Numbered from the stretch's first letter, positions 45,978 to 55,547 are shown. The stretch is DNA of 64,000 nucleotides from Salipiger mucosus DSM 16094 (GCF_000442255.1 NZ_KE557273.1:798949-862948); one strand, 5' to 3'. The notes: generated from the letters alone by a model not told the origin. Numbers and translations are program-made.

Positions 45978-46643
45978 GAAGATACCTCGCGCTACAGTCG
46001 GCTGCTCCGTCGTGATCCACCAGCGCATTCTCGACGGCTGTCTGTCAATGCGATGACGCGGTCGGACTTGCCGTCACGCGAAGGCAGCCGTCCTTGCCGG
46101 CTTGCGGCTCGTTTCGGGGGCGCGGAAGGGGCGGAAATGCCAGCTCAGCCGCCTGGCGGCCGCTTAAGAGTTTTCGAACATGGCGACGTTGATCAGGCGG
46201 GCGGTAGGGCCTTCGGTCATGTCGACTCTCGTCTCTGCTGCTTGTCGGACATTGATACGAGGCGCGGGATGTATTCATGTCCGGGCACGGAACAGGAAGC
46301 CCTGGGTGAGGGCAGGGCGGCCATGGAGGTGATGCCGGGGCCCCGCTCTTGGCAGACGCGGAACCTTGTAATGCTGCGGCTTGAGGTCTTCGGTTTCACC
46401 TGGTCCAGCGCTTGCCATGCGCCTGTGGGTTGCTGAAAGCCCGAGCGCCGGCTGAAGGCGCTGGCGCTCGGCCTCGTCTCCGACGTCACCTCGATTGCTT
46501 CGGAAGGTCGACATGAACACGGGCTGGCGTATGCTCAAGGTCTTAGCCCATCCGAGGTTAAGATCTCAGCGCTCGGATAGTCCGGGGTTCCTTTTTGCGT
46601 CGCTCGTTTCGGGTCAGGCAGAATTTTTGGTAAAGGAAATTAT
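45978..46643. other. Spacer with a decayed copy of the XRE-like gene start
   Basis: No intact gene. At 46164-46220 (minus strand) an 18-codon frame MTEGPTARLINVAMFENS starts like the XRE-like protein encoded at 53655-54065 (MTDSPTTRLI) and then stops. The sequence around and upstream of it, 46180-46345, is clearly similar to 54025-54190. The last 100 bases, AT-rich, carry the ribosome binding site AAAGGAAA of the RTX gene at 46644. Confidence 0.55.
46180..46345. repeat. Diverged duplicate of 54025-54190 (5' flank of XRE-like gene)
   Basis: By eye about four in five bases match, including the runs GATACGAGGCGCGGGATG and GGCCATGGAGG. The copy covers the first codons and the upstream region of the XRE-like gene, so the duplicated unit included its promoter. 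Confidence 0.6.
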
Positions 46644-49013
46644 ATGCCCCTTACTCCTCAGAATTGGCTGGATAAATTCAGGATCAATTCGACTGACGCA
46701 GGTCCTGGCGGAGATACGCAGGACGACCCGGTAACGATCCAGCTTTCGAATGGCAACATCGTGGTGTTCTGGCACGACGATTCGGATGCAGGAGCGGGCG
46801 AGGTGCCTAGCATCGACATCATCGGCCAGATATTGAACCCCATCGGTAACCCCGTCGGTGAGGAATTCCTGGCCGCGCAGAGGACCGCCGGAAACGATTC
46901 GGGGCACTTCGATGCCGCCGCGCTCGAGGATGGCCGGTTCGTGGTGGTCTTCGAGGACGATCCAGGTACGCCCACCGGAATCGTCCTGCGCTCGACCGAG
47001 TGGCAGACCGATGATAATGGCGTCACGGTGCAGACGACCAGCCTTCTTGCCGGCCCCCCGGGCGGGGGAGCTTCCGTGCGCCTGCCGTCTGTCGCGGCAC
47101 AGGACGACGGCAGCTACATGGCAGCCTACCTCGACACCCAGGACATGACGGTTCAGGTCGTGCCCGTCGCGGCCGATGGCACCGCGGGTGCCGCTCGGGC
47201 CGCGCTCGACAATCTCCGCTACACATTTGTCCCCACCGATATCGCGGCGCTGGCCGACGGCGGATACGTCGTCACCTACGACTCCGACGATTTTTTTGAA
47301 GATGGCAGCCTGGCCGAAGACGTTTCGATCGTTTTCAGGATGCTGGACGGCAATGGGGCCTTTGTCTCCGATCAGAAAATCGTGGACGTTACCGGCTATG
47401 ATGGCGAGGACAATTCCGGGCCCACGGTGACCGGATTGGCCTGGGGCGGTTTCGTCGTCGCCTGGACCGACCCCATGGATTCACCGTATAATCCCTACTC
47501 TTACGTCAAGCTGCAGGTTTTTTCTGAGGCGGGATACTCGATCGGTATTCCAAGAGTCGTCGCGAGATTCTCCGGGTTATTCTCTGTCGATTACGATCCC
47601 GAGATTTTTGCGCTGGCCGACAGCAGCTTCGTTGTCGCCTACAACTCTTTCCAGGATGGCGTGATCGCCATGCAACGTTTTACCCGAAACGGCTCACTTA
47701 TGGGAGAAGAGGTGATCGCCTTCCATGGTCAGGAGACTCATGTCTCGGGCGTGGGGCTGGCCGACGGGCGCTTCTTCCTGGGCTTCGCCGGAAGCCGAAA
47801 CGTCTACGGACAGGTCTTCGATCCGCGCGACGCGCCCAGCACGCGGGGCATCTACGGACCCGATCAATGGGTGATTGGCACCCCCGGCGATGACACCATT
47901 GTCTCGCGGATCGGGGTCGAGTTCACCTATGGCTGGGCCGGAGATGACGAGATCATCGCCGCCACAACGCCCGGCCTCTACCACGGCGATGCGGGTGATG
48001 ACACGATCCGGGTCGTGTCAGACCTCGACGGCGATGTCTATGACGGTGGCGCGGGCATAGATACCATCGACTGGTCCGCGGCCATGGTCGAGGGAGGGAT
48101 CTTCGATCTTCAGGCGGGGACCGCCGGAGACGGCCTCGAGGTCGAGGTCATGAGCGGTTTCGAGAACCTTCTCGGCACCGGAGCGGCAGACACCATTCTC
48201 GGAACACGGGGTCCGAACCGGCTCGAGGGGCGTGGCGGGGCAGACCGACTGGAGGGCGGAAGAGGGCGCGACAGGCTCGAGGGAGGAACCCACGATGACA
48301 CGCTCAAGGGCGACAGGGGTGACGATTTCATCGATGGCGGAAGCGGCTACGACACGGCGGTTTTCTCCGGCAGTTACGCAGGTCATGCAATCGACCTCGA
48401 AGCGGGATTTGCGACGGGATACTTGGGCAACGATACGCTCGCAAACGTCGAGCATGTCTTCGGCAGTTCGGGACCGGACGAGATCACCGGCACCGAGACG
48501 CACGGCAACCGGCTGGAGGGCTCGAACGGGAACGACACGATCTACGGCCTCGACGGGCGCGACACGATCCTGGGCGGCAACAGCGACGACCGGCTCTACG
48601 GCGGCGACGACGTGGACCGTCTCTACGGCGGGGCGCAGGACGACTTCCTCGACGGCGGCGGCGCGACCGACTTCCTCGAGGGCGGCGCGGGGGCGGACAC
48701 CTTCGTGCTGCGCTCGATCGACGACACCGGGGTGGGCCGCTACAAGCGCGACGAGATCCGCGACTTCGACGCCGCCGAGGGCGACGTGATCAACGTCTTC
48801 CTGGTGGATGCGGATGCCACGACGGCGGGCAACCAGGCCTTCACCTACGCGGGCACCTCGTTCACCGGCACGGCGGGCGAGCTGATCCTCAACGACTACG
48901 TGCTCTCGGGCGTGGACGTGACCATCGCCTCGATGGACGTGGACGGCGACGCGGTGATCGACGGCCAGCTCTACATCGTCGGCGGCGCGGTGATCGGCGA
49001 CTTCGTGCTCTGA
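46644..49013 (+). CDS. RTX calcium-binding secreted protein
   Basis: Predicted type I secretion substrate of 789 aa with no signal peptide. Residues 1-400 form a repeat-rich region of the beta-propeller-like kind (recurring GGFVVAW, DGRFVVVFEDD, DSSFVVAYNS units), followed from about 410 by RTX nonapeptides (GADRLEGGRGRDRLEGG) and a C-terminal module ending GGAVIGDFVL. The last 171 codons match those of the metalloprotease gene at 49838 with no gap. The first kilobase is less GC-rich than the window, hinting at a mosaic origin. Confidence 0.85.
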   Translation: MPLTPQNWLDKFRINSTDAGPGGDTQDDPVTIQLSNGNIVVFWHDDSDAGAGEVPSIDIIGQILNPIGNPVGEEFLAAQRTAGNDSGHFDAAALEDGRFVVVFEDDPGTPTGIVLRSTEWQTDDNGVTVQTTSLLAGPPGGGASVRLPSVAAQDDGSYMAAYLDTQDMTVQVVPVAADGTAGAARAALDNLRYTFVPTDIAALADGGYVVTYDSDDFFEDGSLAEDVSIVFRMLDGNGAFVSDQKIVDVTGYDGEDNSGPTVTGLAWGGFVVAWTDPMDSPYNPYSYVKLQVFSEAGYSIGIPRVVARFSGLFSVDYDPEIFALADSSFVVAYNSFQDGVIAMQRFTRNGSLMGEEVIAFHGQETHVSGVGLADGRFFLGFAGSRNVYGQVFDPRDAPSTRGIYGPDQWVIGTPGDDTIVSRIGVEFTYGWAGDDEIIAATTPGLYHGDAGDDTIRVVSDLDGDVYDGGAGIDTIDWSAAMVEGGIFDLQAGTAGDGLEVEVMSGFENLLGTGAADTILGTRGPNRLEGRGGADRLEGGRGRDRLEGGTHDDTLKGDRGDDFIDGGSGYDTAVFSGSYAGHAIDLEAGFATGYLGNDTLANVEHVFGSSGPDEITGTETHGNRLEGSNGNDTIYGLDGRDTILGGNSDDRLYGGDDVDRLYGGAQDDFLDGGGATDFLEGGAGADTFVLRSIDDTGVGRYKRDEIRDFDAAEGDVINVFLVDADATTAGNQAFTYAGTSFTGTAGELILNDYVLSGVDVTIASMDVDGDAVIDGQLYIVGGAVIGDFVL
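48501..49013 (+). repeat. 513-bp RTX/secretion-signal module, copy 1
   Basis: Aligns without gaps to 52886-53398 and is nearly identical over most of its length (for example the run encoding GRDTILGGNSDDRLYGGDD). Encodes the last RTX repeats and the putative T1SS signal. Confidence 0.8.
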
Positions 49014-49213
49014 CGCCGGTCTTTTTCGTGAGAGAGCGTTCCATCGCGCGGCGCCGCGGTCAGTGCCTATCGGAAGGCAGTCCTCTGCGGCCGCCGCGAG
49101 GGCACGCCTGACAATGCCTTCAGTCGTAGTAAGTGTCAGTGCCGCGGGCATGGAGTCGATTTTCGACTGCAAGCCCTTGATTCTCACTCAAGATATGGCA
49201 GGGTGCCTGTATT

Positions 49214-49807
49214 GTGCGAGGTTCACTGGGTAATATCAGTGTCACTGTTTTGCGGTGGACGAATGGCGGCGGGACGTTTCTCGCTCGCCTGTATCGGATC
49301 AATTTATCCGTCGCATGTGCCGGGGTCGCTCCTGGCCTGTCCGCCTTGAAGTCGAGGCAACATCTGGCGTTGCAAGGCGACAGATCTGCCAGGGCTGTCT
49401 ACCGGAGCATTCTGCTCTCTTTCGCGGCCATGCTTTCGATGGCATCGGCCCTGGCCAGTGTCGCGGCCTGCACCGTGGCCGGCGGGTCTGGGCCGGTGAC
49501 ATCTGTCGCGGGCGAGGCCGGCGCCACGCATCGGCCGGTGTCGGCAGCGGGCCTCGATGGTGCCGCGGTCATTCAGCCTGCCGGCGACGCCTTTCCAAGG
49601 GGTTCGTCAAAGGATCCCGGGACCGGGGCGAATACGGCCCGCGACGGAAACATAGCGATCCGCGAGGAATTCGACGCGGCGCTGGAGGCGGGCACGGCGG
49701 ACGCCCTCGAATTGTTCATCCGGCGCCACCCGGATCATCCTCTCGCGGCCGAGGCGCGTCGACGCCTTACCGCTGTCCGACAGGGCACAGGAGCGACCGA
49801 ATACTAG
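49214..49807 (+). CDS. Putative lipoprotein, start uncertain
   Basis: Frame of up to 197 aa. The reliable part starts around 49370-49430, where a hydrophobic stretch ends in a lipobox-like SVAAC, followed by a Gly/Ala-rich linker and a C-terminal helical segment (REEFDAALEAGTADALELFI, then RRHPDHPLAAEARRRL) of the type seen in small TPR-like repeats. In-frame starts at TTG 49370 or ATG 49430 are both possible; 49214 is the longest. It lies 30 nt before the metalloprotease gene on the same strand and might be an accessory or inhibitor, but nothing proves this. Confidence 0.5.
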   Translation: MRGSLGNISVTVLRWTNGGGTFLARLYRINLSVACAGVAPGLSALKSRQHLALQGDRSARAVYRSILLSFAAMLSMASALASVAACTVAGGSGPVTSVAGEAGATHRPVSAAGLDGAAVIQPAGDAFPRGSSKDPGTGANTARDGNIAIREEFDAALEAGTADALELFIRRHPDHPLAAEARRRLTAVRQGTGATEY

Positions 49808-49837
49808 ACCTCTTTGAATTTCCGAAGGAGATTATCC

Positions 49838-52800
49838 ATGCTCGATCTGAAACTTGACCATTTCAAAAATGTTTTCGCAGAGGACGACGGCCCCTCGTGG
49901 CAGAGGGTCACGCCATTCCGGTCCGGCGCGACATTCGAGGGCGGCGGACCCGTGACCTCGACCGGCGGCCGCCTCGAGTTCCCCGGTTTCACCCGGTCGG
50001 ACGGGTTGTTCGAAACCGACAGCGGCGACGGCAACCCGACGATGAGCGTGTCCGCCACGGGCAACCAGTATATCGACGGGCTCCTGACATCGGACGCCTG
50101 GGCCGATGCGACGATCCAGTATTCCTTCCCGACGGCGACGGGTGTCTACAGTTACGGCGCGGGCACCTACATGACGGGGTTCAACGCCCTCACCGCCCAG
50201 CAGGAGACCGCGGCCGATTTCGCACTGGCCCTCGGCGGACCGAGCGGCACCGACGGCTTTTCGGTCGAAGGCATCACGAACCTTGGCGTGGTGTTCGATG
50301 CCAGCCCGGATTCCACCTCCGGCATCAAGGAGGAAATCCGCCTCGCGAATACGACCTGGTCCGGAGTCGGCACCGCCGAAGTCGCGGATTTTCCCGGCAA
50401 CTACATATCCACGACCCTGGACGACAACGGCGACGTCTGGTTCGGGACGTATGCGAGCAACATCTACCGGACGCCCACCGCAGGCAATTTTGCATGGCAC
50501 ACGCATATCCACGAGATCGGCCATGCGCTCGGCCTGAAGCACGGGCATGAAAACAGCGTCTACGGCCCGCTGCCGGCGGACCGGGACTCGATGGAATACA
50601 CTGTCATGACCTACCGGTCCTACATCAACGATCCACTGTCCGGGGGGTATTCGAACGAGACCTGGGGCTATGCCCAGACCTGGATGATGCTGGACATCCA
50701 GGCTCTGCAAGAGATCTACGGCGCCGACTACACGACGAATTCCGGCAACACGGTCTACAGCTGGGACCCGGGCAGCGGAAATACCGTCGTGAACGGCGAT
50801 GTCGCGATCGCGCCGGGGGGCAACCGCATCTTTGCAACCATTTGGGACGGCGGGGGCACCGACACCTACGACCTCAGCGCCTATTCGAACGATCTCGAGC
50901 TCGATCTGCGTCCCGGGGAGCATTCGCTATTCAGTTCGACGCAGCAGGCCAACCTCGGCGATGGCAACTTCGCGCGCGGCAACATCTTCAATGCGCTGCT
51001 CCACGACGGCAACACCGCCTCGCTGATCGAAAACGCCATCGGCGGGTCGGGCGATGACGTGATCGTCGGCAACCAGGCCGCGAATGCCCTGACCGGTGGT
51101 GCCGGCGACGACTCGATGTCCGGGCGCGAGGGCGACGACGACTTCATCTATGACGATGCCTCCGCGGTCGGCAACGACACCATTTCAGGCGGCACCGGCA
51201 CGAACGACGAGATCGTGATCCAGGGGGCCGGCACCTTCGACCTGAGCTCGACACTGGTCCAGATCAGCGGGATCGAGCGGATCCGCTTCGATCAGGCGGG
51301 GGCCGGATCGACGCTGCGGATCAGTGCGCAGGAGGTCGACCAGTCCTCCGAACTCGACGACGTGCTGATCGACGGCTGGAACAACACCGGCACCGGCGCG
51401 GAACGGGTCGAAGTCGTTGCCGGACCCTACACGGTCATCGATCTCTCGGCCTGGACCTTCACTGGCTGGAACCCAGAACACGGCGACCGCGTCGCGATCC
51501 TCGGTGACGGGTCCAATGAAGCCATCACCGGCACGAGCGAGGCCGACGAGATCATCTCCGGAGCGGGCGTGGACACGCTCGACGGCGGCGCCGGCGACGA
51601 CAGCATCGACAGCGGCCAGGGCTTCGACAGTGTCATCGGCGGACTCGGCAACGACACGATCTTCAACGCCACCAGTGATGGCTTCGACAGTATCGACGGC
51701 GGCGGCGGTCTCGGTGACCTTCTGGACATCGAGGATAGCTACATCGCCACAATCACCTATGATCTCGTGGCCGGGACCTGGGGCACGACGGGCGGTGCGA
51801 CGCGCACGATCGCGAACGTCGAGAACATCGACGGCGGCGGCGGCGCGGAAAGCATCATCGGTGACGGCGCCGACAACACCTTCTGGGGCCGGGGTGGCGA
51901 CGATACCATTGACGGCGGTTCCGGCGACGACACGATCGACGGCGGCGACGGCGGTGACGTGATCCGGGGCGGCTGGGGCATCGACTCGATCACTGGCGGG
52001 CTCGGCAACGACAATCTGCGCGGCGGTAGCACCTTCGACGACACGTTGCTGGGCCAGGACGGCAACGACACGCTCGAGGCGGTCGGCGGCGGGCTCATCG
52101 ACGGCGGGGTCGACGACGACCTCTTCGTGGTGCTGAATGGCAATCTCATCGGCGATACCGACACCTCCGACGGTGACCTCTTCGACGGCGGCAGCGGCAT
52201 CGACACGTTCGACATGAGCGCGGAAGGCTCCAACGGCTTCACCGTCGATCTCGGCGCCGGGACGATCGACCGTGGCACCGTTGGCTCCAACACCGTCGGC
52301 ATCGCCGGGTTCGAGCACCTGATCGGGTCGAACCAGGCCGACGACTTCGACGCCGGCGGCGGTTTGAACGTCACGCTCGAGGGCAATGACGGCAACGACA
52401 CGCTGACCGGCGGGCTCAACGACCAGACGATCGCGGGCGGCGACGGCGACGACCTCATCGACGGCGGCTTCGCGGCCGGCTCGTTCGTGGGCGACAACCT
52501 CTCCGGCGGCAACGGCGACGACACCATCACCGGCGCGAGCGCCAACGACACCATCAGCGGCAACGCCGACGACGACAGCCTCTACGGCAACGCCGGCAAC
52601 GACACGCTTCTGGGCGGCGGTGGCAACGACCGCATGGAGGGCGGCGACGACAACGACGTGCTCTTCGGCAGCAGCAACAGCGACTCGCTGCACGGCGGTC
52701 TGGGCGACGACACCCTCGACGGCGGCGGCGGCTACGACACTGCGGTTTACGCCGGGATCTATGCTCCGGTGACGGTCAACCTCGAGTCTGGCATCGCCTC

Positions 52801-53398
52801 GGGCGGGGCGGGCAGTGACGTTCTGTCGAACATCGAGCATGTTTTCGGCTCGGCCTCGAACGACACGATCTACGGCACCAACACCCACGGCAACCGGCTC
52901 GAGGGATCGGCCGGCAACGACACGATCTACGGTCTCGACGGGCGCGACACGATCCTGGGCGGCAACAGCGACGACCGGCTCTACGGCGGCGACGACGTCG
53001 ACAAGCTGCTGGGCGGGGCGCAGGACGACTTCCTCGACGGCGGCGGCGCGACCGACTTCCTGACCGGGGGCACCGGCGCGGACACCTTCGTGCTGCGCTC
53101 GATCGATGACACCGGGGTGGGCCGCTGGAACCGCGACCAGATCCGCGATTTCGACGCCACCGAGGGCGACGAGATCAGCCTCTACCTCGTGGATGCGGAC
53201 GCAACGACTGGTGGCAACCAGGCCTTCACCTACGCCGGCACCTCGTTCACCGGCACGGCGGGCGAGCTGATCCTGAACGACTACGTGCTGTCCGGCGTGG
53301 ACGTGACCATCGCCTCGATGGACGTGGATGGCGACGCGGTGATCGACGGGCAGCTCTACATCGTCGGCGGCGCGGTGATCGGCGACTTCGTGCTCTGA
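49838..53398 (+). CDS. Serralysin-type RTX zinc metalloprotease (M10)
   Basis: Secreted protease of 1186 aa. The zinc site HEIGHALGLKHGHE is at about residue 224 and the Met-turn SMEYTVMTYRSY at about 253, the classic metzincin pair, preceded by an M10-type fold. From about residue 400 the chain is dominated by RTX repeats (GGAGDDSMSG type) in several blocks with beta-rich spacers, much longer than ordinary serralysins of about 480 aa. The C-terminal 171 residues match the neighbouring RTX protein. AAGGAG seven bases upstream supports the ATG at 49838. No T1SS ABC/MFP genes or inhibitor are nearby. Confidence 0.9.
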   Translation: MLDLKLDHFKNVFAEDDGPSWQRVTPFRSGATFEGGGPVTSTGGRLEFPGFTRSDGLFETDSGDGNPTMSVSATGNQYIDGLLTSDAWADATIQYSFPTATGVYSYGAGTYMTGFNALTAQQETAADFALALGGPSGTDGFSVEGITNLGVVFDASPDSTSGIKEEIRLANTTWSGVGTAEVADFPGNYISTTLDDNGDVWFGTYASNIYRTPTAGNFAWHTHIHEIGHALGLKHGHENSVYGPLPADRDSMEYTVMTYRSYINDPLSGGYSNETWGYAQTWMMLDIQALQEIYGADYTTNSGNTVYSWDPGSGNTVVNGDVAIAPGGNRIFATIWDGGGTDTYDLSAYSNDLELDLRPGEHSLFSSTQQANLGDGNFARGNIFNALLHDGNTASLIENAIGGSGDDVIVGNQAANALTGGAGDDSMSGREGDDDFIYDDASAVGNDTISGGTGTNDEIVIQGAGTFDLSSTLVQISGIERIRFDQAGAGSTLRISAQEVDQSSELDDVLIDGWNNTGTGAERVEVVAGPYTVIDLSAWTFTGWNPEHGDRVAILGDGSNEAITGTSEADEIISGAGVDTLDGGAGDDSIDSGQGFDSVIGGLGNDTIFNATSDGFDSIDGGGGLGDLLDIEDSYIATITYDLVAGTWGTTGGATRTIANVENIDGGGGAESIIGDGADNTFWGRGGDDTIDGGSGDDTIDGGDGGDVIRGGWGIDSITGGLGNDNLRGGSTFDDTLLGQDGNDTLEAVGGGLIDGGVDDDLFVVLNGNLIGDTDTSDGDLFDGGSGIDTFDMSAEGSNGFTVDLGAGTIDRGTVGSNTVGIAGFEHLIGSNQADDFDAGGGLNVTLEGNDGNDTLTGGLNDQTIAGGDGDDLIDGGFAAGSFVGDNLSGGNGDDTITGASANDTISGNADDDSLYGNAGNDTLLGGGGNDRMEGGDDNDVLFGSSNSDSLHGGLGDDTLDGGGGYDTAVYAGIYAPVTVNLESGIASGGAGSDVLSNIEHVFGSASNDTIYGTNTHGNRLEGSAGNDTIYGLDGRDTILGGNSDDRLYGGDDVDKLLGGAQDDFLDGGGATDFLTGGTGADTFVLRSIDDTGVGRWNRDQIRDFDATEGDEISLYLVDADATTGGNQAFTYAGTSFTGTAGELILNDYVLSGVDVTIASMDVDGDAVIDGQLYIVGGAVIGDFVL
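52886..53398 (+). repeat. 513-bp RTX/secretion-signal module, copy 2
   Basis: Gapless partner of 48501-49013. Differences cluster in a few codons (for example DRLYGG versus DKLLGG), so the copies have diverged slightly under protein-level constraint or been partly homogenised. Confidence 0.8.
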
Positions 53399-53423
53399 TC
53401 CGCGCACCCTTCGCGGAACAGCG

Positions 53424-53447
53424 GGACCGGCCCCCCGGGGCCGGTCC
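53424..53447 (+). terminator. Terminator hairpin after the metalloprotease gene
   Basis: A perfect 11-bp stem (GGACCGGCCCC / GGGGCCGGTCC) with a 2-nt loop, 25 nt after the stop codon, followed by TGTTCG. Confidence 0.7.
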
Positions 53448-53654
53448 TGTTCGTCGGAGGGCGTCAAACCGCGTGGCGTAGCTGTCAGTCCGAGGAGGCT
53501 CTCAGGAACGCGCGCTGAGTGCGGCTATGGTGCTGGGTGCGGCGTAGCCCCCAAAAGCCACGACCGCACTCAGGAGCGCTTCTTGGCGCTCTGACGGGCA
53601 TGCGGGCGCCCCGGGGGCACCCGCAACGATCTTCCGCGGCGACCGATCCACCAA

Positions 53655-54065
53655 TCAGACCATGCGCTCGACCTTGCCGTCCCAGACATGGACGAGAACG
53701 CCGAACATGTCTCCCTGGCTGCGCCGCTCGGCTAGGCAGAGTTGCTTGAACCGCTCGACGACCGGGGAGGGCGCCCGGATGTTGAACTGCACCTCTTCCT
53801 GCACCGTCGGCACCGAGCCGGTCAGCACGGCCCAGATCTCCGGCATGTAGTCGGTCATCGCCGTTCGCGTGAGCACCAGCGGGTCGATGCCCGTGGCCCT
53901 GGAAAAGGGCGGGATCCGCTCCACGGGCATACGCATCTCGCCATGCTTGAGCATGGAGACCACGTTGGGCCTTTCGAAGCCGGTCTCTTCGGCGATCTCA
54001 CGCTGGGTCTTCCCGCAGGCGTCGATGGTGTCGGCGATCAGGCGGGTGGTGGGGCTGTCGGTCAT
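53655..54065 (-). CDS. XRE-like helix-turn-helix protein
   Basis: Small DNA-binding protein of 136 aa. The N-terminal half holds a helix-turn-helix (KTQREIAEETGFERPNVVSM, residues 18-37), and the C-terminal half (NIRAPSPVVERFKQLCLAER) has a short amphipathic helical segment of unknown role. The ATG at 54065 is chosen because the similar decayed copy at 46220 begins at the matching position. It is convergent with the metalloprotease gene and may regulate the surface-protein genes; this is only suggested by proximity and by the duplicate near the other RTX gene. Confidence 0.78.
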   Translation of the reverse strand: MTDSPTTRLIADTIDACGKTQREIAEETGFERPNVVSMLKHGEMRMPVERIPPFSRATGIDPLVLTRTAMTDYMPEIWAVLTGSVPTVQEEVQFNIRAPSPVVERFKQLCLAERRSQGDMFGVLVHVWDGKVERMV

Positions 54066-54190
54066 GTCGGACCTCGTCTCTCTGTTGCTTGCGGGACAGT
54101 GATACGAGGCGCGGGATGCGTCCGTGTCTGGGCGCGGAGCAGGAAGTCCTAGGTGGGGGCAGGGTGGCCATGGAGGCCATGCCGGGTCGC
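54025..54190. repeat. 5' region of XRE-like gene, duplicated at 46180-46345
   Basis: Covers the start codon region and about 125 bp upstream of the XRE-like gene. Conservation of non-coding upstream bases alongside decay of the second copy's coding part implies the pair arose by a segmental duplication. Confidence 0.6.
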
Positions 54191-54474
54191 TGACCATCTT
54201 GGGTGCGGAACGTTGGAGATAAGGTGTCGCACGAATGGGGCGGCAGAAGCTATTTGACGCGGTGTCGATTTGGGCTGCCATACGAACTTGGTCAAATGCC
54301 CAAAGGTTGAACTGTCTGTCGAGCTTGCCAAATCTTTGCGCTTCGACGAGCCTATTCGCGGCGCGCTTGGCTCCGCCCAAGTCTCAAACGGCTTTCGCCC
54401 AGCCATGACGAGGCAAGAAACACGGCTGGGCGAATGACCCTCCTGCGTCGCGGGAGGGAAACGGTTTCCTATGC
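54191..54474. other. Spacer without a supported gene
   Basis: Slightly AT-richer than neighbouring genes. The open frame at 54149-54568 on the minus strand has no ribosome binding site and antisense overlap with a real lipoprotein gene, so I do not call it. Confidence 0.4.
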
Positions 54475-54792
54475 TCAGCAGTCCTCTGCGGGCAGCATCG
54501 TGACGTCGGAATACCGTCCGTCCGAGGTGGTGATGCGGGCGCAGGCGCCGGTCGAGCGGTTGAACCACCAGCTCGTCAGGCCCTGGCTGCGGATGTTCTC
54601 GTATCCCAGCGCTTGCAGCCCGCCCTCGGCCTGCCCGGCGCGGGCGCCCTCGAAGGAGCTCACGTCGTATTCGCTGCCCGCGGCGGGGCGGCCCTGCTCC
54701 GGCGCGGTGGTGTTGCCCGAGCCGGTGTCTTCGACACAGCCTGCGAGGGTGGCGAGGCCGAAGCTGGCGGCGAGGAGGGTATGCAGTTTCAT
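54475..54792 (-). CDS. Small lipoprotein with C-terminal Cys/DG motif
   Basis: Exported lipoprotein of 105 aa. The signal peptide ends in the lipobox LAGC (Cys at residue 19). The C-terminal part reads GACARITTSDGRYSDVTML, which shares the pattern C-x-[VIL]-x2-x-DG-x3-V with the proteins encoded at 54848 and 55548. Unknown function. Confidence 0.75.
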   Translation of the reverse strand: MKLHTLLAASFGLATLAGCVEDTGSGNTTAPEQGRPAAGSEYDVSSFEGARAGQAEGGLQALGYENIRSQGLTSWWFNRSTGACARITTSDGRYSDVTMLPAEDC

Positions 54793-54847
54793 GTAATATT
54801 CCAGTCTCTTGGTCTGTGGTGTCGTTGTCTGGCGGCAGTGACCGCCC

Positions 54848-55156
54848 TCAGTTCGCGAATTCGCTGAACACGGTGACGCTGCCGTCGGGCTCGAGGCGGC
54901 AGGTGTAGTTCGCGCCGTTTGCCGACAGCGTGAGGATCGGTCCGCCGCCGGTGCGGATGCGGTCGAGGATCGCGACCGCGCCCTGCGGACTGCCGGTCAT
55001 GCGCGAGGCCTGGGCGCGGCAGGGAGTTTCCATGGCGGCGAATTGCGGGTCTGTCCCCGAGAGCCCGTCGTCGCGCGGGGGCTCGGTGGTCTCGACGCAA
55101 CCGGCGAGTGCGAGCAGTGCGGCGCCTGCCAGGGCGTGCGGCGTGTGGCGTGGCAT
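54848..55156 (-). CDS. Small lipoprotein with C-terminal Cys/DG motif
   Basis: Exported lipoprotein of 102 aa with lipobox LAGC (Cys at residue 20). It contains two further cysteines (ETPCRAQASR and NYTCRLEPDGSVTVFSE), the second in the motif shared with its neighbours. It lies 55 nt upstream of the 105-aa lipoprotein on the same strand; probably co-transcribed. Confidence 0.75.
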   Translation of the reverse strand: MPRHTPHALAGAALLALAGCVETTEPPRDDGLSGTDPQFAAMETPCRAQASRMTGSPQGAVAILDRIRTGGGPILTLSANGANYTCRLEPDGSVTVFSEFAN

Positions 55157-55195
55157 GGTGGTGTTCCTTTCATTGGGGGCCGGGACGTCCGGCGC

Positions 55196-55546
55196 TCAGG
55201 CGGCCTTGCGGATCATGCGCACGATCAGGATGAGCGCGATGGCGCCCACGAGCGCGGCGATGAAGCTGCCGAGCGCGCCTCCGAAGGAGATGCCCAGAAG
55301 CGGCAGCACGTAGCCCGCCAGGATCGAGCCGCCGATGCCGAAGAGCACGTCTCCCCAGAAGCCCGAGCCGCTGCCGGTGACGATGAGGCTTGCCAGCCAG
55401 CCGACCACCGCGCCGATCACGATGGTCAGCAGCAGCCCGATCACGCCACCGAGGACCGCGCCGGCGACTTCGCCGCCGCCTGCTTCCTGTGCGAGAACCG
55501 GTGTCGCGGCGAGCACCGCGAGACCGGCGAATGAGAGATGTCGCAT
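55196..55546 (-). CDS. GlsB/YeaQ/YmgE-like membrane protein with signal peptide
   Basis: Hydrophobic protein of 116 aa. After a cleavable signal (ends VLAQE, about residue 20) come three membrane segments rich in Gly, with the family-like stretch GAVVGWLASLIVTGSGSGFWGDVLFGIGG represented by its core GWLASLIVTG. Related transglycosylase-associated proteins are stress-induced membrane proteins of unknown role. It ends one base before the next gene's stop region, within the same minus-strand series. Confidence 0.75.
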   Translation of the reverse strand: MRHLSFAGLAVLAATPVLAQEAGGGEVAGAVLGGVIGLLLTIVIGAVVGWLASLIVTGSGSGFWGDVLFGIGGSILAGYVLPLLGISFGGALGSFIAALVGAIALILIVRMIRKAA

Positions 55547-55547
55547 G

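Noticed and set aside
44373..46436. 687-aa plus-strand open frame
   Set aside because: Mostly antisense to the MFS gene; the first part in the spacer has no similarity pattern I recognise.
48501..53398. Repeats that could be mistaken for a CRISPR array
   Set aside because: The periodicity is the 27-base RTX codon pattern within coding sequence, without constant repeats and unique spacers.
51185..53467. 760-aa minus-strand open frame opposite the metalloprotease
   Set aside because: Repeat-driven shadow of RTX codons.
54149..54568. 139-aa minus-strand frame upstream of the lipoprotein gene
   Set aside because: Overlaps a real gene in another frame and the duplicated non-coding block; no ribosome binding site.
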